From an uncultured Paracoccaceae bacterium (GTDB lineage Bacteria; Pseudomonadota; Alphaproteobacteria; Rhodobacterales; Rhodobacteraceae): a DNA stretch of 64,000 bases. The stretch is taken from the NCBI GenBank assembly GCA_947488605.1, contig CANKZJ010000003.1, positions 372,001 through 436,000 on the forward strand, in the 5' to 3' direction. A model generated the notes under the pieces. The model did not search any database, was not told the DNA's origin, and saw only the letters and a list, made by a program, of their open reading frames with translations. Positions 27,304 to 35,869 of the stretch are shown in pieces; the stretch's first letter is position 1; each line of letters begins with the position of its first letter. The translations under genes and the position numbers were made by a program.

Positions 27304-27602
27304 CAACTGGCCTCCCCCGCCGTTTGGCGTCGCAACCATCTTTCGTTCACAAAACCGCCAAACGGGATCATCGCACCAACGAACAAGCGTGTAGCACCTA
27401 TCCCGTCGATCAGACCTTCGGCCCAAGACCGCACCAGCACCCAAAGGAACAGTAGAAAAATCGCCCCATGGACCGGACCCATAACGGAAACCAGTTGAGG
27501 CATACCCGCCAGATGTTTGAGCGGCACCGCAATGCAGATCAGCACGACAAGTGTCACCGCTTCAGCGATAGCTGCATAGCGGAGTTCTTGCGCGCTTGTC
27601 AT
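27303..27602 (-). CDS. DUF3817 membrane protein
   Basis: 99 residues, three membrane helices, with the DUF3817 pattern (RYAAIAEAVTLVVLI...PLKHL...GPVHGAIFLLFL...PFGGFVNERWLRR). It overlaps both neighbours by a few bases, so it is part of a tightly coupled operon. Function of the family unknown. Confidence 0.8.
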   Translation of the reverse strand: MTSAQELRYAAIAEAVTLVVLICIAVPLKHLAGMPQLVSVMGPVHGAIFLLFLWVLVRSWAEGLIDGIGATRLFVGAMIPFGGFVNERWLRRQTAGEAS

Positions 27603-27832
27603 TCGACTTCGCGCAACATCGCTTCGAGATGTGCCACGCGCTTTTCCAGAGCACGCGACTTCTCATCCAACGCCGCCAGCTTAACATCGGTGTCCGTGGA
27701 CTTTGCCGCCTCTGCGCGATCCCGGATAAACTGAGCGCCATACTTCATGGCAAACACCAACAGTATCAGGGCTAAGATCAGAAGCGTTATCGTAAAAGGC
27801 ATGGTGCTATTTTCAGGCATCGGGGTCTCCAT
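27599..27832 (-). CDS. Small membrane protein with coiled tail
   Basis: About 77 residues: one membrane helix (MPFTITLLILALILLVFAM) followed by a charged coiled-coil tail (LDEKSRALEKRVAHLEAML), a PspB-like layout but without clear family match. The start at ATG 27832 overlaps the end of the ArsR-like gene; ATG 27820 is also possible. Operon member. Confidence 0.55.
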   Translation of the reverse strand: METPMPENSTMPFTITLLILALILLVFAMKYGAQFIRDRAEAAKSTDTDVKLAALDEKSRALEKRVAHLEAMLREVE

Positions 27833-28148
27833 CTTTGCGGTTTGCGAGCGACGTTGGGATTGGACGTGCTTCGGCAATCAATTCTGGGGTCAAGGGAAGA
27901 TCGAACGGAGCGATCTGGAAGAAATTGGCAGCCTTGCCGTTCTCTGCAGTGCCAATCTCGCTCGAAACGAGCTTGGCATCTTCAAGCTTACGAAGATGCA
28001 TCTTCAATAGAGGTCGGCTGATACCGGCTTTACGTGCCAGCTCGCTTACATATTGCGCCCCATTGCGATGCAATTCGGCGAGGATCCAAAGCCGGACTGG
28101 ATTGGCGAGCGCTTGCAGTTGCGAAAGGATTTGATCAGCGGCAGTCAT
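27813..28148 (-). CDS. ArsR-like winged-helix regulator
   Basis: 111 residues with a winged-helix domain (LANPVRLWILAELHRNG...VSELARKAGISRPLLKMHLRKLEDAKLV) of the ArsR/MarR-like type, and no conserved metal-binding cysteines, so probably not a metal sensor. It heads the operon with the DUF3817, CopD-like and DJ-1 genes, and a palindromic region lies just upstream, consistent with autoregulation. Confidence 0.82.
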   Translation of the reverse strand: MTAADQILSQLQALANPVRLWILAELHRNGAQYVSELARKAGISRPLLKMHLRKLEDAKLVSSEIGTAENGKAANFFQIAPFDLPLTPELIAEARPIPTSLANRKDGDPDA

Positions 28149-28161
28149 GGTTACTCAACAG

Positions 28162-28210
28162 TTGCGTTATAATTTTCTTACATGAAAGAAAAAAATTACG
28201 CAATACGTAA
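28162..28210. promoter_or_regulatory. Candidate operator of the ArsR-like regulator
   Basis: Inverted pair TTGCGT (28162-28167) / ACGCAA (28198-28203), the second overlapping another palindrome TTACG-CAATA-CGTAA (28196-28210). Located 14-62 nt upstream of the regulator's start, where its promoter should be. Confidence 0.5.
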
Positions 28211-28264
28211 GGCCTCGTAAGCACTACATAGCGCCCGAAACTGGAAATACCTATTGTCAGGCAG

Positions 28265-29212
28265 TCAGTGAACGGTCTCTGATGGTGATCTCGTGGCGAT
28301 TGCTTCGCTACTTTGAGGTTTCGTCGCCAAAATTGACCCAGCTAAAGCCTCAACATCTTTCATCGGCGGCAATCCAAATTGTCTGCGATACTCGCGGCTG
28401 AACTGTGATGGGCTTTCATACCCCACAGCGAACGCAGCTTGTGCGGCTGTTTGATCCTCGAAAAGCATAAGCCTACGTGCTTCTTGGAGGCGCAAACGCT
28501 TGTGATATTGAAGAGGCGACATGAGTGTCACGGCCTTGAAGTGCTGGTGCAAGGCTGACGGTTGCAGATGGGCTTCTTCGGCAAGCTGGGCCATTTCAAA
28601 CGGCTCCCGGTAGTTTTGTTTGATCGAGGCGATGACACGGGCGATCTGCTTCCCCTGCCCGGGTCCGTATACGCTGCGCAACACAGCCTGACCGCCCGGC
28701 GCGCGGATGATCCGGTAGAGCAATTCACGCTCATACAGCTTAGCAAGTGCTGGAATGTCATCGGGCGCTTCGATCAGTTTGACCAGCCTCGTAGCGGCAT
28801 TGAGGATATCCGGAGTCGTTTCGCCCAGAAACAATCCCGGCCCCTTTGACGGTGCTTCATCATCCCATGGCATATCAACGGCCAGATCAGACAGGACTCC
28901 GGCGTCAATGCCAATGCGGATGCAAAGATATGGCTTCGCCGCGCTAGCGGATGTGATCTGTCCGATAATGGGCAAGTCGAAAGAGACTACGAGGTAGTTT
29001 GCGGGGTCATAGTCATAGATCTGATCAGCAAGCATGACACGCTTTGCGCCTTGAATGACAAGGCACAGCGCAGGCTCGTGAACAGTGTGCAGATCTTGGG
29101 TTAGCCGCGTGCTGCGGATAAGATCCAACCGCGGGACCGGTGTTGTGTGAACGCCATCGGAATGCACAAATCGGGCAACCATCGTCGCAAGGTCATCAAC
29201 CGTTTCTGCCAT
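28265..29212 (-). CDS. AraC-family regulator (AraC_N cupin type)
   Basis: 315 residues. The N-terminal AraC_N cupin-like domain (VHEPALCLVIQGAKRVML...YLVVSFDLPI) is followed by a C-terminal double helix-turn-helix (MAQLAEEAHLQPSALHQHFKAVTLMSPLQYHKRLRLQEAR..., AAFAVGYESPSQFSREYRRQFG). This is the YqhC-like group, which often controls aldehyde or oxidoreductase genes. The start is ATG 29212; the longer frame runs into the promoter. Divergent from the SDR gene at 29412, its likely target. Confidence 0.88.
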   Translation of the reverse strand: MAETVDDLATMVARFVHSDGVHTTPVPRLDLIRSTRLTQDLHTVHEPALCLVIQGAKRVMLADQIYDYDPANYLVVSFDLPIIGQITSASAAKPYLCIRIGIDAGVLSDLAVDMPWDDEAPSKGPGLFLGETTPDILNAATRLVKLIEAPDDIPALAKLYERELLYRIIRAPGGQAVLRSVYGPGQGKQIARVIASIKQNYREPFEMAQLAEEAHLQPSALHQHFKAVTLMSPLQYHKRLRLQEARRLMLFEDQTAAQAAFAVGYESPSQFSREYRRQFGLPPMKDVEALAGSILATKPQSSEAIATRSPSETVH

Positions 29213-29411
29213 GACTCTTCCCTTGTCCTTTCGGCAATCTGCATTGTTGCATTGCATATCACTTAGGCCCCGATAAACACTTTTCCCATCTTCGTGGAGA
29301 ATTAGGCAATGATCGCGTGGGATCGTGCTACCGCCTGAAGTACTGGCATCCACATATCTGCTGCATAAGGGACGGCCCCAATCAGGGGCCGTCAATAGAC
29401 AGGAGATCGAT

Positions 29412-30266
29412 ATGACGGATGACAAAAAAGTATGGTTCATAACCGGGGCTTCACGGGGTCTTGGTCTTCAGATCGCAAAAGCGGCTTTGGACGCAGGTGA
29501 CCGCGTTGTGGCAACCGGGCGAGACGCCGATGCGGTTACAAAAGCACTGCCGAAGACAGACGACGCTTTGGCTTTGCAGCTGGATGTTACTGACGCCACC
29601 CAAGCCAACGCTGCCGTAGCCAAGGCTGGTGACCATTTCGGACGCATCGATGTCATCGTGAACAATGCAGGCTATGGGCAGCTTGGCGTGTTCGAGGAGA
29701 TTGAGCACGAGAAGATTGTCCGCCAGTTCGACACCAACGTGCATGGCACGATGCACGTCACCCGCGCTGTGTTGCCGACCATGCGATCGCAAAAATCAGG
29801 TCACATCTTCAACATCTCGTCCATTGGTGGTGCGCTCGGCTTCGACATTGCGTCGATCTACTGCGCCACAAAATTTGCGGTCGAAGGGTTCTCGGAATGT
29901 CTGGCCCTTGAGGTGAAACCGTTCAATATCGGTGTCACTATCGTTGAGCCGGGATTTTTCCGCACTGACTTCCTTGACGACAGTTCGATCCGGTACGCCG
30001 ATCAGCCCATCAGTGACTATGCCGAATATGCCAAGGCGACCCAGGGTTTCTATCAATCACAAAACCATGTGCAAGCCGGAGACCCCGCAAAGCTTGGCGC
30101 TGCGTTGGTACGTCTCTCACGCGAAGATGATGCACCCCTGCGCTACGCCGCTGGCTCAGATGCATTTGAATATCTCAGCGGTGCCTATGATGCCCGAAAG
30201 GGTGAGCTGGCCAAGTGGCAAGACCTGTCCAAATCGACAGACGGCGAAACCGCGTCTGCGGCTTGA
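29412..30266 (+). CDS. Short-chain dehydrogenase/reductase
   Basis: 284 residues. NAD(P)-binding TGASRGLGLQ, the NNAGYG motif, catalytic Ser in ISSIGG and YxxxK as YCATK. A classical SDR of the group often annotated as 3-oxoacyl or aldehyde-type reductase. The start is ATG 29412 behind AGGAG; the frame extends upstream but without ribosome site. Opposite the AraC regulator, and followed by a CMD-family gene and an Atu4866-like gene in the same orientation. Confidence 0.9.
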   Translation: MTDDKKVWFITGASRGLGLQIAKAALDAGDRVVATGRDADAVTKALPKTDDALALQLDVTDATQANAAVAKAGDHFGRIDVIVNNAGYGQLGVFEEIEHEKIVRQFDTNVHGTMHVTRAVLPTMRSQKSGHIFNISSIGGALGFDIASIYCATKFAVEGFSECLALEVKPFNIGVTIVEPGFFRTDFLDDSSIRYADQPISDYAEYAKATQGFYQSQNHVQAGDPAKLGAALVRLSREDDAPLRYAAGSDAFEYLSGAYDARKGELAKWQDLSKSTDGETASAA

Positions 30267-30339
30267 TCATAAGCTGAATTAGACCTGAAGGCATGTGATT
30301 TCGGATGCCTTTTGAAGATCAACATAGAGCTAAAGGACC

Positions 30340-30831
30340 ATGACCATGCACAAGATTACCCTTTCAGTTATCGCGTTTGCGATCAGTCTCTCGATGTCCC
30401 CCGTGAACGCTCAAAATGATGAAGGAAGCACGATGCCCGACACCACCGCAGAACGGCTTCAGCTTGGTGCTGATGTCATTCTCAAGCTGAACAACGGCGT
30501 TCCTCAAACCACGCTGGAAAACATGCGTGAAGAATTTCCGTTCTTGGCTGACGCGACCCAGGCCTATGCCTTGGGCGACGTCTGGACACGTCCTGGTCTC
30601 GACGACCGCACGCGGCAGCTTGCAGCCGTCGCGGCCTTTGCTGCAATGGGCGAACGTGGATTGATGAAGATCCACGCAGGCTATGCGCTTAATGTCGGTG
30701 TAACTGAGGATGAATTGAAAGAGATCGTCTACATGACAACAGTACCGGCTGGCTTTCCAAAGGCCATTCTCGCCTCGCAAACCATGTTGGAACTGTTTGA
30801 AGAACGGCGCAGTGCCGGGACAGACCAGTGA
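30340..30831 (+). CDS. Secreted carboxymuconolactone decarboxylase-family protein
   Basis: 163 residues with a signal peptide (ITLSVIAFAISLSMSPVNAQ), then a CMD domain: DDRTRQLAAVAAFAAMGERGLMKIH...GVTEDELKEIVYMT. There is no CxxC, so it resembles the PcaC branch rather than redox AhpD enzymes. Periplasmic location is unusual for a PcaC-type fold. The stop overlaps the GTG of the next gene. Confidence 0.82.
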   Translation: MTMHKITLSVIAFAISLSMSPVNAQNDEGSTMPDTTAERLQLGADVILKLNNGVPQTTLENMREEFPFLADATQAYALGDVWTRPGLDDRTRQLAAVAAFAAMGERGLMKIHAGYALNVGVTEDELKEIVYMTTVPAGFPKAILASQTMLELFEERRSAGTDQ

Positions 30832-31205
30832 GGGGGAATAGACATGGATTGCCTGCCAGAATTTTTGCTGTCGGATTGGGGGTCATCATGAGTGGTACGA
30901 TCGCAGGGGCGCAGCTCGTCACCACCGACTTTCCACGCTCCCCACTTCCCGAGGCTCTGACTGAGCCGCAAACGCATGAGTTTGTCGGTATGTGGGTGAC
31001 AGAGGATGGCCATATCCGCCACGATCTGCTGCCAAACGGGCGCTATGATGAAGCACGTGGTAACCGGGAAAGTGCCTATCAAGGCCGCTATCACGTCACC
31101 GGCGACATCATCCAATATTGGGACGACACCGGATTCTATGCCGATGGTCAGTTCCGCGACGGCGTCCTTTATCACGGTGGATACATCTTCTACCGCGAAA
31201 AGTAG
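30828..31205 (+). CDS. Atu4866-family secreted protein
   Basis: 125 residues. The signal peptide (ARIFAVGLGVIMSGTIAGAQ) is followed by a short beta-rich domain (EFVGMWVTEDGHIRHDLLPNGRYDEARG...YWDDTGFYADGQF...YHGGYIFY) matching the Atu4866 family often linked with CMD and SDR genes. GTG 30828 shares bases with the upstream stop, indicating coupling. Function unknown; last gene before a strong terminator. Confidence 0.78.
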   Translation: MRGNRHGLPARIFAVGLGVIMSGTIAGAQLVTTDFPRSPLPEALTEPQTHEFVGMWVTEDGHIRHDLLPNGRYDEARGNRESAYQGRYHVTGDIIQYWDDTGFYADGQFRDGVLYHGGYIFYREK

Positions 31206-31231
31206 TGTTTCCTTATAACCCAGCATGTTGA

Positions 31232-31260
31232 GGTCGGGCGAGCAATCGTCCGGCCTTTTT
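31232..31260 (+). terminator. Rho-independent terminator after the SDR operon
   Basis: A 10-bp stem with two G-U pairs (31232-31241 / 31246-31255), a GCAA tetraloop and five T. It closes the SDR-CMD-Atu4866 unit. Confidence 0.85.
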
Positions 31261-31439
31261 GCATTCGCGCCAGCAACACCGTCCGTGCCATGTCTCGCCA
31301 GTCTCCTGGCAACAAATCGCCATCTCGCAACAAATGAACATACATGAAATTGACGCCGCCATTTTATGTGCGTTATAAAGATGCATGAGATGAGCCCAGG
31401 TCTTGTCTCTATTTTCTCGAACAAAAAAGGATCCCTCCC

Positions 31440-32126
31440 ATGTATCCAAGACGAACGATCGCGGTCATCATGGCGGCCGGGCTTGCCCTTGGCCAAATAT
31501 CCACCGCTCAAGAGTCCGAACAGGAGATGCCGCATCAGCATCTGCAGCCTGATGTTGCCGCCATGATCGATCTGTTGAAAGAAGGTGGACATGTCCTTGT
31601 CATTCGCCATGAGCGCACGAATGCGTGGCTACCCGATGACGCAGACTTCGACATCGCGAACTGTGCAACGCAGCGCAATCTGTCGGTTGCGGGGGCAGCG
31701 AACGCGACCGAGAATGGCGGTGTCATCCGGTATCTCGGCATTCCGATCGGCGATGTCTTTGCCAGTCCGATGTGCCGAACACTCGAAACAGGACGTCTCA
31801 TGTTCCGCAACGTTGAAGCGGCACCCGCTCTACTTGGCTATATGCAAGAGCAAGATGAAGTCCGTGATGGCTTCACCGACCTCATCTTGGCAGGCGCGGG
31901 CCAAGCGGAAAACACCGCGCTCGTGACCCATCTTGGGACATTCTCGTTCATGTTCGGAGGACATCTGGCCGAAGGTGATGCTGCAGTATTTTCAGTCGAG
32001 AATGGTGAACCGCATCAGCTTGGCGTCATTCCGGCGAACGCCTGGAACGATGCAGTTATCGATGCCACGATCCGCGACCGTGCCAAATCAGAGCAACATA
32101 GCGGACACGAACACGATCACAATTGA
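31440..32126 (+). CDS. Secreted histidine phosphatase-family protein
   Basis: 228 residues. Signal peptide, then a phosphoglycerate-mutase-like histidine phosphatase fold: VIRHERTN (RHE in place of RHG), ASPMCRTLETG, and the second catalytic His in VTHLGTFSF. The C-terminus is histidine-rich (HSGHEHDHN) and could bind metal. No substrate is suggested. Convergent with the MarR gene at 32178. Confidence 0.8.
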   Translation: MYPRRTIAVIMAAGLALGQISTAQESEQEMPHQHLQPDVAAMIDLLKEGGHVLVIRHERTNAWLPDDADFDIANCATQRNLSVAGAANATENGGVIRYLGIPIGDVFASPMCRTLETGRLMFRNVEAAPALLGYMQEQDEVRDGFTDLILAGAGQAENTALVTHLGTFSFMFGGHLAEGDAAVFSVENGEPHQLGVIPANAWNDAVIDATIRDRAKSEQHSGHEHDHN

Positions 32127-32177
32127 CAGAAGATCGTTGACAGACGCGTATCTGGCGCTTCTGTCGTCGGTTTCAAC

Positions 32178-32630
32178 TCACGATACCTGCGTCATCCGAT
32201 CAAGGTTTTCGATGACACGCAGAACCAGTCCTTCGAATTGCTCTGCTTCGATTTCGCTCAGACCGGTCATTGCCTCGCGATTGCCCTCCATGAGAGCGTC
32301 AATCGCCGTAGGCATTCGCTCCAAGGCCATAGGTGTCAGCGATATTTTCTGACTGCGGCCGTCCCTGGGATCAGGCTTGCGGTCGATCAAACCGTCTCGC
32401 TCCATCCGGTTGAGCATCTGTGCCATCGGCGGCTGCTCAATCTTCGCAAAGCGCGCGAGGTCACGCTGCGTGTCCGCATGACCATCTCGCAAAGCCACCA
32501 GAACCGGCAGATGACCCGGCGCAAAGCCTAACGGCTTTAAGCGCGCCTCGCTGAGCCGGGCGAAGCTGCGTGCAGCCAAGCTGATCAGATGCCCCGGTGT
32601 CGAAAGCACATCATCCTTGTCGTCAGTCAT
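32178..32630 (-). CDS. MarR-family transcriptional regulator
   Basis: 150 residues with a winged-helix MarR core (TQRDLARFAKIEQPPMAQMLNRMERDGLIDRKPDPRDGR). The start is ATG 32630 with AGG 9 nt ahead; ATG 32645 is an alternative. Divergent from the SnoaL-like/dienelactone hydrolase genes, with a palindrome between them, so those are its likely targets. Differs from the MarR at 21528 in sequence and operator. Confidence 0.88.
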   Translation of the reverse strand: MTDDKDDVLSTPGHLISLAARSFARLSEARLKPLGFAPGHLPVLVALRDGHADTQRDLARFAKIEQPPMAQMLNRMERDGLIDRKPDPRDGRSQKISLTPMALERMPTAIDALMEGNREAMTGLSEIEAEQFEGLVLRVIENLDRMTQVS

Positions 32631-32651
32631 TCTTGCGAGCCTCATCAAAAT

Positions 32652-32670
32652 AATACATATGTACGTATAT
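32652..32670. promoter_or_regulatory. Candidate operator of the second MarR regulator
   Basis: The palindrome TACATATGTA (32654-32663) within AATACATATGTACGTATAT, located between the divergent MarR and SnoaL-like genes. Confidence 0.5.
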
Positions 32671-32712
32671 AGATTCGCTTTGAACCTGCCAACCACTAAC
32701 AGGCGACCGTCA

Positions 32713-33069
32713 ATGCCAAAACACAGCGACGACCTCACATCGCTATTTCACAAGCTCTTCGCGGCGTTCAACGCACGCGATGCAGACGCCATGCTGGCCC
32801 ACTTCGCCCCTGACATCGATTACCCTGATGGCGACAAACGCCTCCGATCTCATGATGCCATTCGCCACTACTGGATCGAGCAATGGAAGCACGTCGACAC
32901 GAAAGATGAAGTGACAGATGTATGGCGCCTCGCTGACGATCAGTGGGTCGTGTCTCTCAGCCAAGTTGTCCGCAACATGCACGGGTCGGTGCTGTCACGC
33001 GGTCGGTTCGAATACGTCTTTCACATGCAAAACAATCTTGTCCAACGCATGGACATTCACCCCTTTTAA
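32713..33069 (+). CDS. SnoaL-like / NTF2-fold protein
   Basis: 118 residues with the NTF2-like pattern of small cone-shaped enzymes (LFAAFNARDADAMLAHFAPDIDYPDG, then a basic sheet ending DIHPF). Starts at ATG 32713; the longer frame lacks a ribosome site. Substrate unknown; cotranscribed with the dienelactone hydrolase 23 nt downstream. Confidence 0.75.
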   Translation: MPKHSDDLTSLFHKLFAAFNARDADAMLAHFAPDIDYPDGDKRLRSHDAIRHYWIEQWKHVDTKDEVTDVWRLADDQWVVSLSQVVRNMHGSVLSRGRFEYVFHMQNNLVQRMDIHPF

Positions 33070-33092
33070 GCCACCCGAAGAAGGATTCAGAT

Positions 33093-33836
33093 ATGCCCGA
33101 AGAAAAACTCAACCTCTCAACGCAAGACGGTGAGTGCCCACTCTTTGTCTACACACCAAGCGATGGCGGCGGCGGCCCTGCCGTCATTTTCTACTTCGAC
33201 GCCGGGGGCATTCGCCCGGCTGTCGCGGACATGGCGCAGAAGCTCGCAGATGCCGGATATGTGGTTCTGCTGCCAGATCTGTTCTACCGCCACGGCCCAT
33301 ATGGACCTTTCGATCCAGTCGAAGTGCTGGCGGGAGACATGATGGCCATTCTCGGTCCCCTGCTTATGACGACGAACAACGCGAAGGCCGCAGAAGATAC
33401 TGGCAAGATCCTTGACTACATCGGGACGCGGAGCGACGTCTGTGGAGACAAAGTGGGCACAGTTGGGTTCTGCTTTGGTGGTGGCATGGCCATCACAGCC
33501 GCCGGGACCTATCCGGATCAGATTGGTGCCGCTGCCAGTTTCCACGGGAGCAATTTGGCCAGTGACGCGCCTGACAGCCCACATCTTCTTGCGTCGAAGC
33601 TGAAGGCCGAACTTTATATCGCTGCTGCCACGAATGACGAACACTACCCTGCTGAAATGGCGAAGAGCTTTGAGGCAGCGCTAGATAAGGAAGGCGTAAC
33701 CTACACGGCTGAAACCTATCCTGCTGCACATGGTTGGATGAAACCGGATTTCCCGGTCTATGACGCGACCTCAGCAGAGCGCGGATGGCGGGAGATGATT
33801 GGGTTCTTTGATCGCACTTTGAAGCCGACTGGCTAA
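33093..33836 (+). CDS. Dienelactone hydrolase-family protein
   Basis: 247 residues, alpha/beta hydrolase with cysteine nucleophile GFCFGGGM and the catalytic His in AAHGWMKPD, as in dienelactone hydrolases. Start ATG 33093 with GAAGAAGG ahead. Probably hydrolyses a lactone or ester; the substrate is not visible. Under the divergent MarR at 32178. Confidence 0.88.
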   Translation: MPEEKLNLSTQDGECPLFVYTPSDGGGGPAVIFYFDAGGIRPAVADMAQKLADAGYVVLLPDLFYRHGPYGPFDPVEVLAGDMMAILGPLLMTTNNAKAAEDTGKILDYIGTRSDVCGDKVGTVGFCFGGGMAITAAGTYPDQIGAAASFHGSNLASDAPDSPHLLASKLKAELYIAAATNDEHYPAEMAKSFEAALDKEGVTYTAETYPAAHGWMKPDFPVYDATSAERGWREMIGFFDRTLKPTG

Positions 33837-33883
33837 CGCAGATAAGAGCGATTCTCGCGTGGATTTTGTTGGCGCGACTAAAC

Positions 33884-34324
33884 CTATTCAGCGCGCTCGC
33901 AGTTTGCGGTTGGGCCGTCCCACCCTTCAGCTAACTGTGCGACTGTGATCCCATTCAGCGATGCCTCAAATTGCAATCGCGCGGCGTTCAGAGCATCGTC
34001 AGTTGCCGCGTAAGCTGCTTTAGCCAACAAACAGCTGGGGTCGTCTTCATCATTGCCGATGGCAAAGAGTTTCGGGGAGCCAAGCGCCTCATAGATTTCC
34101 AGAAGGGTCACATCGGTCAGCGGCTTGGCAAGTGCCCACCCGCCCCCATGGCCCTTGGTTGAGGTCACGATTCCGGCGTCACGCAGCCCGGACATCGTGC
34201 GGCGCACAACGGCAGAATTCGTTTGCAGCATTTGTGCGATCTGTTCGGAGGTCGCTGGTCCATCCATTCCGTCAAGATGCAGAAGGGCATGCAGCACACG
34301 GGAAAGCCGATTGTCCTGTCTCAT
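33884..34324 (-). CDS. Rrf2-family transcriptional regulator
   Basis: 146 residues with a winged-helix Rrf2 domain (SEQIAQMLQTNSAVVRRTMSGLRDAGIVTSTKGHGGGWAL) and cysteines only at two C-terminal positions (SCLLAK, NCERAE), not in the usual cluster-binding triad, so an iron-sulfur cluster is doubtful. Divergent from the MFS transporter at 34406 with inverted repeats between. Confidence 0.87.
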   Translation of the reverse strand: MRQDNRLSRVLHALLHLDGMDGPATSEQIAQMLQTNSAVVRRTMSGLRDAGIVTSTKGHGGGWALAKPLTDVTLLEIYEALGSPKLFAIGNDEDDPSCLLAKAAYAATDDALNAARLQFEASLNGITVAQLAEGWDGPTANCERAE

Positions 34325-34362
34325 TCTGTAGTTTCGCTCCCATCAAGTAACATTTGAACACA

Positions 34363-34389
34363 CAAGAGATTGACTCTCGTGATCTCTTG
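34363..34389. promoter_or_regulatory. Candidate Rrf2 operator
   Basis: Perfect inverted repeat CAAGAGAT (34363-34370) / ATCTCTTG (34382-34389) in the 81-bp spacer between the divergent Rrf2 and MFS genes. A direct repeat GATACAT follows at 34389-34407. Confidence 0.55.
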
Positions 34390-34405
34390 ATACATTTAGT
34401 GATAC

Positions 34406-35869
34406 ATGAGTATTGCATCAAACGCCAGCTTGCATCCGGAAACTGTCCATTCGAAACGATGGGTAGCTCTCGCCGTGTTGTTTCTTGCCAGCTTCATGAA
34501 CCTGATCGACGTCAGCATCGTGAACGTGGCTCTGCCGCAGATACAAGCCGATACCGGTGCCACTCCAACGCAGCTTGAATGGGTCGCGGCGATCTATGTC
34601 CTAGCCCTTGCGGTTGGCCTACTCCCCTTTGGCCGCTTTGGTGACGTCTTCGGGCGGCGGCGATTGTTCATTTGGGGGCTGATCGGGTTCACCGTGTCTT
34701 CTGCTATCTGCGGTCTTGCGCCGGATGTGGTGACACTGATTGCAGCGAGGGCGGTCAAAGGCATTGCGGCGGCGATGATGGTGCCTCAGGTTCTCGCCAT
34801 CGCGCATGTGATCTTTCCACCTGAGGAAAAGTCCCGTGTCTTCGGCCTGTTTGGAACAGTGTCGAGCCTCGCCGTCGTTGCGGGCCCGATCATCGGCGGC
34901 GCGCTGATCTCTGCAGACATTGCCGGTCTTGGATGGCGCTTGGCGTTCCTGATCAACATCCCCTTTGGCATCGCGGCGTTGATCGGCGCACGCATCTTTG
35001 TCCCCGTTCTTGATACCGACAGTGACGCTCGGCCTGACTGGATCGGGACAGCGCTCTTCACAGTGGCTGCGGTGCTCTTGGTCCTACCACTGATCGAAGG
35101 CCGCGCGCTTGGCTGGCCGTGGTGGTGCTTTGCCGCCCTCTTTGCGTCGATTCCCGCAACCCTTCTCTTTGTTGGTTTTGAGCGACGCCGCAGTGCGAAT
35201 GGCCACTCTGCCTTGATGCCACCGGGTCTTCTGTCAAACGGTCCCTACCTACGACGGCTCGGACTGGTGACACTGTTCTTTAGCGGCATCCCGGGTCTGT
35301 TCCTTGTACTTGCGATCTTCCTGCAATCGGGCTTCGGGCTGACCGCCTTGCAAAGCGGCCTTGTGACAACCCCGTTCCCGGTCGGTGTCATGCTCGCCTC
35401 GATGACAACAGAGCGGTTTGGCAACCGTTACCTCTCAGCCCGCATCGCGGGCGGGGCAGCGTTGCTGATGATTGGTATGGTGGCGCTGCAATTGGTGATC
35501 AGGTCCATTGGGGCCGACCTGAACCCCTATGCGTTCACTCTGCCACTTCTTGTTTGTGGCTTCGGCATGGGCACGGCGATCATGTCGCTGTTTCAAGTCA
35601 CCATGTCGAGCGTGGAGCCCCAGGATGCAGGCGCAGGATCAGGCGCGATGCAGGCGTTTCAACAGATCGGCGCGGCCCTTGGCATCGCGATCGCGGGTCA
35701 AATCTTCTTTGGGCTGCTCGGTGAGAACGGCATGGCAGCAGGCGCTGCCACAGCACCCCGCTTTGTTGAAGCAGCTGCCATGGCCACAACCTATTCCATC
35801 GCCGTTTTCGCGACACTGACAGTGTTGGTTGGCGTATCGGCATGGCGCACAACAAAGGACACAACATGA
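34406..35869 (+). CDS. MFS drug/proton antiporter, DHA2 family
   Basis: 487 residues with about 14 membrane helices and the DHA2 signatures (NLIDVSIVNVALPQI, then LPFGRFGDVFGRRRLF). Likely an efflux pump. Controlled by the divergent Rrf2 gene. Its stop overlaps the next ATG (ATGA), so the methyltransferase is translated with it. Confidence 0.9.
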   Translation: MSIASNASLHPETVHSKRWVALAVLFLASFMNLIDVSIVNVALPQIQADTGATPTQLEWVAAIYVLALAVGLLPFGRFGDVFGRRRLFIWGLIGFTVSSAICGLAPDVVTLIAARAVKGIAAAMMVPQVLAIAHVIFPPEEKSRVFGLFGTVSSLAVVAGPIIGGALISADIAGLGWRLAFLINIPFGIAALIGARIFVPVLDTDSDARPDWIGTALFTVAAVLLVLPLIEGRALGWPWWCFAALFASIPATLLFVGFERRRSANGHSALMPPGLLSNGPYLRRLGLVTLFFSGIPGLFLVLAIFLQSGFGLTALQSGLVTTPFPVGVMLASMTTERFGNRYLSARIAGGAALLMIGMVALQLVIRSIGADLNPYAFTLPLLVCGFGMGTAIMSLFQVTMSSVEPQDAGAGSGAMQAFQQIGAALGIAIAGQIFFGLLGENGMAAGAATAPRFVEAAAMATTYSIAVFATLTVLVGVSAWRTTKDTT

